DNA of 64,000 bases. Origin: Acidobacteriota bacterium (GTDB lineage Bacteria; Acidobacteriota; Terriglobia; Terriglobales; SCQP01). The notes under the pieces were generated by a model that saw nothing but the letters and a program-made list of their open reading frames with translations, ran no database searches and had not been told where the DNA came from. Shown in pieces: positions 44,274 to 53,575 of the stretch. Each line of letters opens with the position of its first letter. Positions within the stretch are counted from its first letter, which is position 1. The position numbers were made by a program, and so were the translations under genes. The stretch spans positions 124,001-188,000 of the forward strand of contig SCQP01000001.1 in assembly GCA_004299485.1 (NCBI GenBank). The letters are read 5' to 3'.

Positions 44274-45488
44274 CTATAGGGGCGGGGCGCCGTCGTAGTG
44301 GAGGAAGCGTTCGAGGATAGTGTCGCCGGTTATGGCTTCCCCGCTCAAAGCCATGGCGAGGATTTCTCCGCCCAGGGCCTGTGGCGCAATCACCAGGTCG
44401 GGCTGAACTAAGCGGATGCGGCCCAGGTGCTGGCTGTCGTTGAGCGCGATGACCGTTTGGGCGGAGCCTTTGAGTTCCTTGACGGCCAGGACGGTAAAGG
44501 CGTTGTCGCTGTCGTCGGGACGCATGGCAAGCACGGCGCGGGCCTGGCGAGCGCTCGCTTTTTCGAGCACTTCGGTGCTGTTGGCATCGCCAACGATAGT
44601 ATCTTCGGCCAGCACTTCGCTCTCCGTGGGTGGCGTTTGCGGCGCGATGACGACCACCGACTGGTGGCGGCGCTTGAGCTCGCGGTAGGCGCTGATGGCC
44701 AGCGGCGTGAGGCCGACGACAACAAAATGATCGGTGCGATGCATACGAACTTCCTTGCGGTTGAGGATGCGATTGAAGCTGCCGCTCACCAGCGGACCGA
44801 CCACAGCCGTGATCGACGTGGCGAAGACGGCGATGCCGAGGACGATGATGGAGACGGTGAACAGCTTGGCGTGCAGCGTGTGCGGCGTGATGTCGCCGTA
44901 GCCGACCGTGCCCATGGTCACAATGGCGTAGTAAAGCGCCGTGACCGGGTCGTGAATGGGCGGATTGAATTGGTTGCCAAAATACAGCGCTCCGAAGACG
45001 GCGTACAGCAGCAGCAGCAGACTGCTGATAACGGCAAAAATCGTGCCGGCGGCGATGCTGCTGTGGCTGAAACTACCGTGCGCCAGAATCAGCAGCACCA
45101 AAAGCGCGACCAGATAGTCAAGCAACAGCACCTGGTGGATATGAGGAAATAACCACAGCGCCAGAATGGCGGCGACCGAGAGCACCAGCACCACGATCCA
45201 GGCAAAGCGGGAGCGTAAGGCGAGGCCGGCGGACATCACCAGTAAGCCAAACCCGATGATGAGCAGGATCAGACCGGAGGGCGCCACGTGCAGGAGGGAG
45301 CCGGGAAAGCCGACGAGCAGCCGTGCGGGCGAGGAGCGGTAGGCCACACCGAGCACCAGAATTCCGGCCAGGGCACAAAGCAGCGCCAAAGGTATATGAG
45401 GGAACCAGACATCGGCGCGCACAACCTTGCCCGCCTCGCGCAATACCCGGCGCAGCGAACGTTGCTGGGGCAAGAGGGTCAGGCTCAT
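44274..45488 (-). CDS. Potassium channel protein with TrkA-N (RCK) domain
   Basis: The 404-aa protein has several N-terminal hydrophobic segments, then a two-helix pore domain with K+ selectivity filter MGTVGYGDITP. The C-terminal cytosolic Rossmann/RCK domain begins at HFVVVGLTPLAISAYRELKR and includes EDTIVGDANSTEVLEKA. The layout resembles Kch-type bacterial channels. The glycine-rich nucleotide motif is altered (GLTPLA instead of GxGxxG), so NAD or ATP binding may be lost. Confidence 0.92.
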   Translation of the reverse strand: MSLTLLPQQRSLRRVLREAGKVVRADVWFPHIPLALLCALAGILVLGVAYRSSPARLLVGFPGSLLHVAPSGLILLIIGFGLLVMSAGLALRSRFAWIVVLVLSVAAILALWLFPHIHQVLLLDYLVALLVLLILAHGSFSHSSIAAGTIFAVISSLLLLLYAVFGALYFGNQFNPPIHDPVTALYYAIVTMGTVGYGDITPHTLHAKLFTVSIIVLGIAVFATSITAVVGPLVSGSFNRILNRKEVRMHRTDHFVVVGLTPLAISAYRELKRRHQSVVVIAPQTPPTESEVLAEDTIVGDANSTEVLEKASARQARAVLAMRPDDSDNAFTVLAVKELKGSAQTVIALNDSQHLGRIRLVQPDLVIAPQALGGEILAMALSGEAITGDTILERFLHYDGAPPL

Positions 45489-45514
45489 CGACAGGTCTCA
45501 GTGTAGCTTCTATT

Positions 45515-46030
45515 GATCGCGGGCACCCAGTGCGGCTCTGCCGCACGGCCCGCTCTCTAAGGCCGATAGCCCGCTGCGCTGGGGGCCCCTACGCCCCAGC
45601 TCCGCTTCGGACGACCGCGTGCTTCTGCGAGTGCGCCGTTTTCCTCGGCGGCCTGCCCTCTACTGACCGGCGCGGGGCCGATAGCACGCTGCGCTGGGGG
45701 GCCCTATGCCCCAGCTCCGCTTCGGACGTCCGCGTGCTTCTGCGAGTGCGCCGTTTTCCCCGGCGGCCTGCCCTCTACTGACCGGCGCGGGGCCGATAGC
45801 CCGCTGCTGCGCTGGGGGCCCCTATGCCCCAGCTCCGCTTGGCACGTCCGCGTGCTTCTGCGAGTGCGCCGTTTTCCCCGGCGGCCTGCCCTCTACTGAC
45901 TGACGCGGGGCCGAAGGCCCGCTGCGCCGGGGGGCCCCTACGCCCCAGCTCCGCTTCGGACGTCCGCGTGCTTCTGCGAGTGCGCCGTTTTCCCCGGTGG
46001 CCTGCCCTCTACTGACTGGCGCGGGGCCGC
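45515..46030. repeat. Tandem array of a 115-118 bp unit, family C
   Basis: Four head-to-tail copies are marked by CCCTCTACTG at 45656, 45771, 45889 and 46005 (periods 115, 118 and 116). Each unit contains a GCTGGGG..GCCCCAGC hairpin and GCGAGTGCGCCGTTTTCC. A distinct leader (45515-45580) begins the array; leader plus the first part of the unit recurs at 53576-53667. The block fills the space between the K+ channel and MFS genes. Just after it, before the MFS start, a run of CTGTAAG variants occurs. Confidence 0.85.
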
Positions 46031-46077
46031 CAGTTCGCTCGAACTGTAAGCTGTAAACTGTAAGCTGTAAGCTCCTC

Positions 46078-47361
46078 ATGTCCGACCCTCCATTGCCGGT
46101 GGCGGCGGAAACACCTAACGCCGCCTTACATTTCCGCGATTTCCGCTTATATCAAGCTGCGCGACTGGCGTCGGTGCTTTCTTCGGAAATGATCGCCGTG
46201 GCCGTGGGCTGGCAGGTGTATGAGATTACCCACCGCGCGCTCAGCCTGGGCTATGTCGGGCTGGCGCAGGTGCTGCCCAGCTTTGTACTGTTCCTGATTT
46301 CCGGCCACGCCGTGGACCGGTTCGACCGACGGGCCGTCATTCTTTGGGTGCAGGCGGGCTATGCGCTGGTGGCCGGCGCGCTGCTGTGGATCTCGCTGGC
46401 GCATTGGCACGCCGTGGGAGCGATCTACGCGGTGATGGTGTTTCAGGGCGTGGTCCGGGCTTTCGGCGGCCCGGCGGGACAGGCGCTGATGCCGGAGCTG
46501 GTGCCGGCGGAACATTTCGCCAACGCGGTGACGTGGGGCTCGACGGTATTCATGATGGCGACCATCGTTGGACCAGGATTGGGCGGACTGGTGTACGGCT
46601 GGACGCGGGGCGCGGCTTCCGTATACGCACTGGCCACGGCGGCGTATGTGATCTCGATGGCGCTGATGTTCGCTATCGCCACGCGGACCGGACGCATGGA
46701 GAAAAAGGCCGCGACGCTGGATACCCTGCTGGCCGGCTTCCGCTACGTAAAGCAGAACCAGGTAATTCTGGGCACGATTTCACTCGACCTGTTTGCCGTG
46801 CTGCTGGGCGGGGCGGTGGCGCTGCTGCCGATCTACGCCAGCGACATTTTGCACACGGGCGTGCGTGGCCTCGGACTGCTGCGCGCGGCGCCGTCGCTGG
46901 GGGCGATGGTCATGGCGATCATGCTGGCGTTTCATCCGCTGAGCAAGCGCGCGGGCAAGCGCATGCTGCTGGCGGTGGCACTCTTCGGCCTGACGATTGT
47001 CGGCTTCGGGCTGAGCCGGAATCTGGCGCTGTCGCTGGCGCTGCTGTTCGTCATGGGCGCGGCCGACATGGTGAGCGTGGTGGTGCGCCAGACCGTGGTG
47101 CAACTGCAAACGCCCTCCCACATGCGCGGCCGGGTGAGCGCCATCAACTCTCTGTTTATCGGCACCTCGAACCAGCTTGGCGAGTTTGAAAGCGGGCTGA
47201 CGGCGCAGTGGTGGGGTGCGGTGCCGGCAACGATTGTGGGCGGGCTGGGCACGCTGGCGGTGGTGGCGGGATGGTGGCGCGCGTTCCCGGCGCTGCGGAA
47301 TGTGGACAGCCTGCGCGAGCGGCCACCGGCGGCTCTGGAGAAGGCATCGCAGCAAAGATGA
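46078..47361 (+). CDS. MFS transporter (EntS-like exporter family)
   Basis: The 427-aa protein has about 12 hydrophobic segments, MFS loop motif DRFDRRAVILW after the second helix, and the start LHFRDFRLYQAARLASVLSS seen in EntS/MFS_3-type exporters. It probably exports small molecules by proton antiport; the substrate is unknown. The stop overlaps the next gene in ATGA, so the pair is translationally coupled. Confidence 0.9.
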   Translation: MSDPPLPVAAETPNAALHFRDFRLYQAARLASVLSSEMIAVAVGWQVYEITHRALSLGYVGLAQVLPSFVLFLISGHAVDRFDRRAVILWVQAGYALVAGALLWISLAHWHAVGAIYAVMVFQGVVRAFGGPAGQALMPELVPAEHFANAVTWGSTVFMMATIVGPGLGGLVYGWTRGAASVYALATAAYVISMALMFAIATRTGRMEKKAATLDTLLAGFRYVKQNQVILGTISLDLFAVLLGGAVALLPIYASDILHTGVRGLGLLRAAPSLGAMVMAIMLAFHPLSKRAGKRMLLAVALFGLTIVGFGLSRNLALSLALLFVMGAADMVSVVVRQTVVQLQTPSHMRGRVSAINSLFIGTSNQLGEFESGLTAQWWGAVPATIVGGLGTLAVVAGWWRAFPALRNVDSLRERPPAALEKASQQR

Positions 47362-48266
47362 AAGCCGCACGCATTCACGAATTTGGCGACAGTCAACATT
47401 TATATCTGGACGACACACCGCGCCCCAGCCCAGGATCGGGCGAGGTGCTGGTCGAGGTTCGCAGTGCCGGGGTCAATCCGGTGGACTGGAAGATCCGCGA
47501 AGGCAAGGTGTCGCGGAGCTTCTCGCTGCCAATTACGGCGGGGCAGGACTTTGCCGGCACCATCCTGGAAGCGACGAGCGAAACGGCCGCGTTCAAGCCG
47601 GGCGAGCGCGTCTATGGCTTCGCCCTGGGTACCTACGCTGAATTTGCGATCGCCAAAGTGGACGAAATCGCCCACTTGCCCGAGAGTTTGCCGTTCGAGA
47701 CGGCGGCGGCGCTGCCAACGCCGGGATCGACGGCGATGCAAATCCTGCGCGAGGCGGGCGTGGTGGAAGGCTCACGCGTGCTGATCCATGGCGCCGCCGG
47801 CGGCGTAGGCTCTCTGGCGGTGCAACTGGCGCGGCGACAGGGGGCGCAGGTGGCCGCTACCACCCTCGGGCGTGACGTTGCATATGTTGGCGGACTGGGC
47901 GCCGATCCGGTTATCGATAACCAGTCGCAGCGCTTTGAGAGCGTGGTTCACGCCCTGGATGCCGTCATCGATCTGGTGGGCGGCGAGCTGCAGGAACGCT
48001 CCTACCAGGTGCTGAGGCGCGGAGGCGTGCTCGCTTCCACAGTTGGCATTGCCGACGCAGCGGCGGCGGAGCGACTGGGCGTGCGTACGCTTGCCTTCTT
48101 CATGCGCCGCAAGGCCGCCGACCTGGTGAGGCTGGCACAACTGGCGGCGGGTGGAGCGCTGCGGGTCCGGGTTGCGCAGGTGCTTCCCTTCCCCGAGGCC
48201 CGGCGGGCGCAGGATTTGAGCCAGCATGGGCACCCGGACGGCAAAGTGCTGCTGCGCGTGGGCTAA
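47358..48266 (+). CDS. Zinc-independent NADP-dependent quinone oxidoreductase (MDR family)
   Basis: The 302-aa enzyme starts MKAARIHEFGDSQHLYL and has the GroES-like domain (VEVRSAGVNPVDWKIREG) and a Rossmann fold with RVLIHGAAGGVGSLAVQLAR. It lacks the catalytic zinc cysteine ladder, typical of QOR-like enzymes that reduce quinones or enones. The start codon lies in the stop of the MFS gene, which suggests a joint role in handling a toxic electrophile. Confidence 0.93.
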   Translation: MKAARIHEFGDSQHLYLDDTPRPSPGSGEVLVEVRSAGVNPVDWKIREGKVSRSFSLPITAGQDFAGTILEATSETAAFKPGERVYGFALGTYAEFAIAKVDEIAHLPESLPFETAAALPTPGSTAMQILREAGVVEGSRVLIHGAAGGVGSLAVQLARRQGAQVAATTLGRDVAYVGGLGADPVIDNQSQRFESVVHALDAVIDLVGGELQERSYQVLRRGGVLASTVGIADAAAAERLGVRTLAFFMRRKAADLVRLAQLAAGGALRVRVAQVLPFPEARRAQDLSQHGHPDGKVLLRVG

Positions 48267-48280
48267 GTTATTCTGAAGCC

Positions 48281-48586
48281 ATGCACGCCATCATCGAGGC
48301 CAACCGAAAGGCCCTGGAAGAGCTGTGCCGGCAGTATCACGTGCGCAGCCTGTCGTTGTTTGGCTCGGCACTGGGCGATGAATTCGAGCCGGGCCGCAGC
48401 GACGTGGATTTTGCGGTTCAGTTCGAGCCGTTGGCTCCGGGAGAATGGCTGCGCACTTACTTTGGGCTGGTCTGGGCGCTGGAACGGCTGTTCGGGACCA
48501 AGGTCGATCTGACCGAACTCGATGCGGTTCGCAACCCCTATTTCCGAAATGAATTGATGAGAACTCGACAGCCAATTTATGGCTAA
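48281..48586 (+). CDS. mntA: MntA-like minimal nucleotidyltransferase antitoxin
   Basis: The 101-aa protein has the MNT signature GSALGDEFEPGRSDVDFAV (GS-x-D-x-D, metal-binding aspartates) and a third strand KVDLTELDAV. In MntA-HepT systems such enzymes AMPylate the toxin's tyrosine and silence it. It overlaps the HEPN gene by 8 bp. The pair lies between a quinone reductase and a CoA-lyase gene. Confidence 0.85.
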   Translation: MHAIIEANRKALEELCRQYHVRSLSLFGSALGDEFEPGRSDVDFAVQFEPLAPGEWLRTYFGLVWALERLFGTKVDLTELDAVRNPYFRNELMRTRQPIYG

Positions 48587-48935
48587 GGAACTCCGGATGT
48601 ACGTTCTGGATGCACTCGATGCATGCGCGCGCATCTTCGAGTACACCGCCGAGCGTGATCTGGAGAGCTTTCTCGCGGACTCCCAGCTCCGCTCGGCGGT
48701 CGAGCGACAGTTTATTACCGTAGGTGAGGCACTGCAGAGGGCAGCGGAACTGGCGGCCGACGCTGATGCACGCATCGGCGAACTGCGTGAAATTGTCGGG
48801 TTCCGCCACGTCCTGGTACATGGGTACAGTCGCGTCGAGGCAAAGCGAGTCTGGGACGTTCTGACGGGTGATCTCCCGGGGATCCGGAGCGAATTGGAAG
48901 CGTGGCTGCGGGAGCTGGACCCTGATTTAAGATAG
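48579..48935 (+). CDS. hepT: HepT-like HEPN (DUF86) toxin, intact
   Basis: The 118-aa helical protein carries the complete RX4HXY motif in IVGFRHVLVHGYSRVEAKR: Arg, His and Tyr are all present. HEPN proteins of this type are ribonucleases, and the tyrosine is the AMPylation target of MntA. It contrasts with the two other HepT-like genes in the window, which stop at that Tyr. Confidence 0.85.
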   Translation: MAKELRMYVLDALDACARIFEYTAERDLESFLADSQLRSAVERQFITVGEALQRAAELAADADARIGELREIVGFRHVLVHGYSRVEAKRVWDVLTGDLPGIRSELEAWLRELDPDLR

Positions 48936-48942
48936 TCACTGT

Positions 48943-49911
48943 ATGGGCATCCCGGAACGGCTGGAACGAACGGCGCTGTTTGTACCGGCGACAAACTGGC
49001 ACCGCATTGAAAAGGCCGCGGCCTCGGAGGCCGATGCGGTCTGCATCGATCTGGAAGACGCCGTGCCGGCGGAGCAGAAAGCCGCAAGCCGCGCGAATGT
49101 CATCCGGGCGCTGCGCGAGCTCGACTTTGGACGGCGGATCCGGATGTTCCGCATCAATGGACTCGACACCCCGTTCGCCTATCGCGACCTGATTGAGGTG
49201 GTCGAAGCAGCCGGCGACCGGCTCGATTTGGTGATGCTTCCGAAAGCCGGCTCGGCCGGGGACATTGAGTTTGTGGACCGGCTGTTGACGCAGATCGAGC
49301 AGAGTAAAGGTTGGGCGCGGCGCATCGGGATTGAAGCCCAGATTGAGACGGCGCGCGGATTCATGTACTGCCGCGAAATCGCCGCAGCCTCGCGGCGCCT
49401 CGAAGCATTGATTTTCGGGCCGGGCGACTTTGCCGCCTCGATGGGGATACCGTCGAGCGGCATCGGCGATTTCGACGAGCACGACGCCCTCTACCCCGGC
49501 CACCGCTTCCATGCGCCCATGGCCGCCATTGTGGGCGCGGCCCGCGGCAATCTGCGTGGCGTCGCCTTGCGGGCGATTGACGGACCGTACGCGGCCTTCA
49601 AGGACGAACCGGGCTTTAATCTCTCCTGCCGGATTGCGCTGGCCATGGGCTTTGACGGCAAGCAGCTCATTCACCCCGCGCAAATCCCCATCGCCCGGAG
49701 CATCTTTACCCCCAAACCGGAAGCGGCGGCGCACGCGGCACGCGTGGTGGCGGCGTATGAGGCTGCGGCGGCCGAGGGGCGCGGAGCGGCGAGCCTCGAT
49801 GGCGAGATGATTGACGCCGCGAACCTGCGGCTGGCGCAAGTCGTAGCCGCGCGGGCAAAACGCTGCCGCGAAGCGGATGCAGTCTCAGGAAAGGAAAGTC
49901 ATGCCCGATAA
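48943..49911 (+). CDS. CoA ester lyase (HpcH/HpaI, malyl-CoA/beta-methylmalyl-CoA lyase-like)
   Basis: The 322-aa protein starts ERTALFVPATNWHRIEKAA and contains ADAVCIDLEDAVPAEQK (metal Asp/Glu), VMLPKAGSAGDIEFVD, IGIEAQIETARGFMYCREIA, FGPGDFAASMG and GFDGKQLIHPAQI, the citrate-lyase beta/malyl-CoA lyase signature. It should cleave a malyl-type CoA ester to an acyl-CoA and glyoxylate. It overlaps the MaoC gene by 11 bp. This pair resembles mcl plus mesaconyl-CoA hydratase, so methylmalyl-CoA/propionyl-CoA plus glyoxylate is the best guess for the substrate. Confidence 0.9.
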   Translation: MGIPERLERTALFVPATNWHRIEKAAASEADAVCIDLEDAVPAEQKAASRANVIRALRELDFGRRIRMFRINGLDTPFAYRDLIEVVEAAGDRLDLVMLPKAGSAGDIEFVDRLLTQIEQSKGWARRIGIEAQIETARGFMYCREIAAASRRLEALIFGPGDFAASMGIPSSGIGDFDEHDALYPGHRFHAPMAAIVGAARGNLRGVALRAIDGPYAAFKDEPGFNLSCRIALAMGFDGKQLIHPAQIPIARSIFTPKPEAAAHAARVVAAYEAAAAEGRGAASLDGEMIDAANLRLAQVVAARAKRCREADAVSGKESHAR

Positions 49912-50515
49912 CGATAAGCACGATGCGCGCAGCACCGGGCTGGGGCTCGGGGGCCCCCAGCCCAGTGCGAGCACAAGCGGGACGCGCGGTGAAGCCGCGC
50001 AGGGGCCCGCGCCAATCGAAGCCAGCGCGGGGCGCTGCTATGAGGATTTTGAAGTGGGCGCGATCTTGCGCCACCCATTGGGCCGTACGGTCAGCCAGAC
50101 CGACAACACCTGGTTTACACTGCTGACGGCGAACACCAACCCTATCCATTTTGATACCTATTACGCAGCCCAGACTGAATTCAAGCGGCCGCTGGTGAAT
50201 TCCTGTTTCACGCTGGCCCTGGTGGTGGGCCTTTCGGTCAACGACGTTTCGCGCAATGCGGTCAATTTGGGCTGGGATGAAGTGCGGCTGCCTGCACCGG
50301 TATTTGAAGGCGATACGATTTACGCCCGAACGGAAGTGTTGAGCAAGCGGGAGTCCAAATCACGGCCGCATCAGGGGCTGGTTGAAATCAAGACGATTGG
50401 CTACAAGCAGGATGGGACGGTTGTACTCACCTACCGGCGCACGATTCTGGTGTACAAGCGCGGTCACGCGCCCCGCATCCCGCAGCCGGTAATTGCAACA
50501 TCGGCGAGCCGGTAA
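49901..50515 (+). CDS. MaoC-like hydratase (mesaconyl-CoA hydratase-like)
   Basis: ATG at 49901 with GGAAAG upstream gives 204 aa. The hot-dog domain starts at CYEDFEVGAILRHP and has the hydratase motif TANTNPIHFDTYYA (Asn/His active site) and RPLVNSCFTLALVVGLSV. The first about 40 residues are a Gly/Ser/Thr/Pro-rich, repeat-like extension that such enzymes usually lack. It is translationally coupled to the lyase gene. The likely reaction is hydration of mesaconyl-CoA or a similar enoyl-CoA. Confidence 0.88.
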   Translation: MPDNDKHDARSTGLGLGGPQPSASTSGTRGEAAQGPAPIEASAGRCYEDFEVGAILRHPLGRTVSQTDNTWFTLLTANTNPIHFDTYYAAQTEFKRPLVNSCFTLALVVGLSVNDVSRNAVNLGWDEVRLPAPVFEGDTIYARTEVLSKRESKSRPHQGLVEIKTIGYKQDGTVVLTYRRTILVYKRGHAPRIPQPVIATSASR

Positions 50516-50540
50516 GCGAAGCTGCATCATCTTTTACAAC

Positions 50541-53003
50541 ATGAGACTGCGGTCTGCGTCCGAGTGGATGGCGGTGTCGGCGGGCGTGCTGGGCACACTG
50601 GTGCTCGTGGGCTACGCGATGCGGTCGACGGTGCTGGCGCAGTTGCAGCCCTGGCACAACGCGACCATTGTCCCCGGCAGCGCCATCAGCTTGATTTTGG
50701 GCGCGCTGGCACTGCTGTTCGTCAAGCGCTGGCGAACGATCTTCGCCCTGCTGCTGCTGGCGCTGAACCTGGAAATGCTGCTGGAGATCGCCTTCGGGTT
50801 GAACCTGCGGCTGAAGCTGGCGGAGAACTACCTCTGGCTGCAAGGGCCTGGGGTAGTACCGGACCGGATATCGCTGCTGGTCAATATCGGCTTTCTGTTG
50901 CTGGGCGTGGCCGTATTGCTGCTGCTGTGGGCGCCCCGGCGCAGCGCCTGGGTATTGCGCTGGTTGACCTGGCTGGTGGTGGCCATCGGCATTGCGAGCG
51001 TGCTGACGCCATATCTGCGGCTCGACCTGATTTATGAGTTCCATGCCCTCACGCGTCCGGCGCAGCTCAGCGGCCTCGGCATGCTTCTGCTGGGCTTGGC
51101 GCTGTGGCTAGCCTGTCGTGACTGCCGCTGGAACCGCCCGGCGGCGGGCTATGAACAGGCCAGCCGCATTCTTTCAGCGGCCACGCTGGCGCTGGTGGTG
51201 GTGCTGGCGGTCGCGGCCTTCAGCGGCCTGCTGATGATGCGGCGTCTGGCCGAGCGCGGCGCGATGGATAACCTTACGCTGCGGCGCGACGAACGCATCA
51301 ACTATGTGCGGCTGCTGATTCAGGAAGCTGTGGCACGGGGCCGGGCGTACGCGCAGGATGCAGCCCTGGTGGCAGCGGTGCAGCATCCGAACGGCGCCAT
51401 GGCGCGGCTTCGACCGCCGCAGGACTTCAGCTCGGTAACGGTGTATCGCGGTCAGCGGAAGCTGTGGGAGTATGGGACGCCGGTGCAAAGTCCGGAGGCA
51501 AGCGTGCCGCTGCCGCTGAGTTCCCCGGCCAAGCTGCTCTGGGAGGGGGAGTTCTTTCTGCGCCAGCGCCTGCCGGTGATGGCGCCGAACCAGCAGAACC
51601 AGGTGTTAGGCACGGTGGTGATTGAACAGCCGCGCCCGCTACTGGGAACCATCGGGATGGAGAGCGCGGCATTTGGTTCCAGCGGCGAAGTGGCACTCTG
51701 CGGGCTGCCCTCGCTCGACAGCGCCACGCTTGCGTGTTTTCCGACCCGTCTCCGCCAGCAGCCGTATCAACGGCCGGATAGCGATAGCGGCGATGGGTCG
51801 GCGCATCCGATGGCACTCGCTCTCGCCGGCAAGGCGGGCATCGTGGACACAATCGATTATCGGGGCGTACGCGTGCTGGCCGCCTATGCACCCGTGCCCG
51901 GCATGGGACTCGCGCTGATGGTAAAAATGGACACTCAGGAACTGTACGCTCCCATACGCGATGAGATCAACATTCTGGGACCGGTGTTGCTGCTGCTGGC
52001 GGTACTCGGCATTCAACTGCTGCGCTGGAGGGTGCAGCCGGTGGTGAGCGCGCTGGTAGCCAGCCGGAATCAGGTCGCCAGCAGTGAGGCCCGCTTCCGC
52101 GCGGCGGCGGAGAGCGGCATGGATCCGTTCTATATCTTTGAAACGGTGCGCTCCGCGGTTACCGGCGGGATTTCGAACTTCCGCCTGATTTACGCCAATC
52201 AGCCCGGCGAGACGTTTGCCGGAATCGAGCCTGGGCGCGGAGAAATCCTGGGCCTGGCGTCGGTGCCACAGTTGCAAGCTACCGGCGATGTGCTGTCGAA
52301 ATTGCAAGCGGTGGTGATGCGCCGCCAGCATTGGGTAGAGGAATTCGCCGTGCCTGGCCGCAAGACCGCAAACGGACCCCAATGGCTGTATTTGCAGGCG
52401 GTTCCGCTCGGCGACGGCGTGGCCGTCACCCTCCGCGACATCAGCGAGCGCAAATGGGAGGAGGACCGGCTGCGGGTGATGGCGCAGACCGACGCGCTCA
52501 CCGGTCTGGCCAACCGGGACGCGTTTCGCAAGCGGCTGGCACACGCCATGGCCAGCTCGCGCCGGCTGCGGCGGCAGGCGCTGCTGGCCGTGCTTTACCT
52601 GGATATAGATTATTTCAAGGACATCAACGATACTTACGGCCATACCTTCGGTGACCGCATCCTGCAGGCATTTGCCGCGCGGCTGCAGCGCTCGGTGCGC
52701 AGCGCGGATACGGTGGCGCGGCCGGGAGGCGATGAGTTCGCCATCCTGCTGGAAAACATGGAAAGCACGCAGGATGCCGAGCGCGTAGTGGCGGCCATCT
52801 TCGCCGCGCTCGAGGATCCCATCCACATCGGTAGTCACCAGGTCCGGATCTCCACCAGCATCGGCCTGACCTACTACCGTGGCGAAGCCTGTGATCTGGA
52901 AGAACTGGTGCAGCAGGCCGATGCCGCCCTCTACATGGCGAAGCGCAGCGGCAAGAACACTTGGCGGCAATTTGCCGAACGCGGCAACTTGGAGACGCCC
53001 TGA
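50541..53003 (+). CDS. Membrane-bound GGDEF diguanylate cyclase with PAS-like domain
   Basis: ATG at 50541 gives 820 aa. There are several N-terminal membrane helices (first about 230 residues), an extracytoplasmic sensor region to about 475, a further helix (NILGPVLLLLAVLGIQLL), a PAS-like part (SEARFRAAAESGMDPFYIF through VTLRDISERKWEEDRLRV) and a GGDEF domain beginning TDALTGLANRDAFRK. The active site is RPGGDEFAIL (G729-F733). The inhibitory site RSAD lies exactly five residues upstream, so product feedback is expected. It synthesises c-di-GMP in response to an unknown signal. Confidence 0.95.
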   Translation: MRLRSASEWMAVSAGVLGTLVLVGYAMRSTVLAQLQPWHNATIVPGSAISLILGALALLFVKRWRTIFALLLLALNLEMLLEIAFGLNLRLKLAENYLWLQGPGVVPDRISLLVNIGFLLLGVAVLLLLWAPRRSAWVLRWLTWLVVAIGIASVLTPYLRLDLIYEFHALTRPAQLSGLGMLLLGLALWLACRDCRWNRPAAGYEQASRILSAATLALVVVLAVAAFSGLLMMRRLAERGAMDNLTLRRDERINYVRLLIQEAVARGRAYAQDAALVAAVQHPNGAMARLRPPQDFSSVTVYRGQRKLWEYGTPVQSPEASVPLPLSSPAKLLWEGEFFLRQRLPVMAPNQQNQVLGTVVIEQPRPLLGTIGMESAAFGSSGEVALCGLPSLDSATLACFPTRLRQQPYQRPDSDSGDGSAHPMALALAGKAGIVDTIDYRGVRVLAAYAPVPGMGLALMVKMDTQELYAPIRDEINILGPVLLLLAVLGIQLLRWRVQPVVSALVASRNQVASSEARFRAAAESGMDPFYIFETVRSAVTGGISNFRLIYANQPGETFAGIEPGRGEILGLASVPQLQATGDVLSKLQAVVMRRQHWVEEFAVPGRKTANGPQWLYLQAVPLGDGVAVTLRDISERKWEEDRLRVMAQTDALTGLANRDAFRKRLAHAMASSRRLRRQALLAVLYLDIDYFKDINDTYGHTFGDRILQAFAARLQRSVRSADTVARPGGDEFAILLENMESTQDAERVVAAIFAALEDPIHIGSHQVRISTSIGLTYYRGEACDLEELVQQADAALYMAKRSGKNTWRQFAERGNLETP

Positions 53004-53039
53004 TCGCCAGCCGGCGTCCGGTACAGGGGGGCGACGCTG

Positions 53040-53134
53040 GGCCACAGCCCGACCATCGCCGGGGCCCCCAAGCCGCACGCGGCTTGGGGTGGCAGCGGGA
53101 GGGCGGCTCCAATAAGAGGTGGCCGTGCCACTTG
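53040..53134. repeat. Palindromic intergenic repeat, family B, copy 2
   Basis: This 95-bp segment is the inverted homologue of 29415-29509. The 57-bp core 53040-53096 has four differences and contains CCCCAAGCCGC-AC-GCGGCTTGGGG. Confidence 0.8.
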
Positions 53135-53204
53135 ACCGCAGGATTCGGCCAGCCGGGCAGGGGAAAGTACCGTTCAGACCAGCAACCTGCTAAACTAGGA
53201 GTGC

Positions 53205-53573
53205 ATGGAACGCAAGCAGCACACCATCGCCATCCACCATCGTCATGCGAACGAAGAAGGCGTAGTGGACACTATTACCGAGTCCGTGCCGGTCGATGAG
53301 CTGGAATCGGGGCTGAAGCGCGCCAACCAGGTCCTGGCGAATAGCCAATGCCGCAACTGGGGCTGCCGCATCGAGTTGGACGATCAGGTCATTGTCTATA
53401 CACTGGTGCGCGATAATAGCCCGCTGCCGGGACCGGTGCGCTTTTGCAAGCTGGATGCGCTGGCGCTGGCCAAAGAACGCAACGCCTCGTTGAGCTTTGA
53501 GACCACCTGGCGGGTCAACCGTGACCTTCAGCCGTCCAACCGCCCCGTGAACCGCCGCGCCCGCGGGCGCTAA
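53205..53573 (+). CDS. Hypothetical protein
   Basis: The 122-aa product is hydrophilic, without signal peptide or membrane segment. It contains IAIHHRHANEEGVVDTITES, two close cysteines in NSQCRNWGCRIELDD, and a basic tail RRARGR. No family was recognised. It begins after a family B repeat and ends just before a family C repeat, so it is monocistronic. Confidence 0.55.
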   Translation: MERKQHTIAIHHRHANEEGVVDTITESVPVDELESGLKRANQVLANSQCRNWGCRIELDDQVIVYTLVRDNSPLPGPVRFCKLDALALAKERNASLSFETTWRVNRDLQPSNRPVNRRARGR

Positions 53574-53575
53574 TT

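Noticed and set aside
45515-46030. Tandem repeats considered as a CRISPR array
   Set aside because: Units are 115-118 bp and contiguous, with no unique spacers of 30-40 bp and no cas genes.
51639-53078. 479-codon minus-strand frame opposite the GGDEF gene
   Set aside because: Antisense shadow of a clear diguanylate cyclase.
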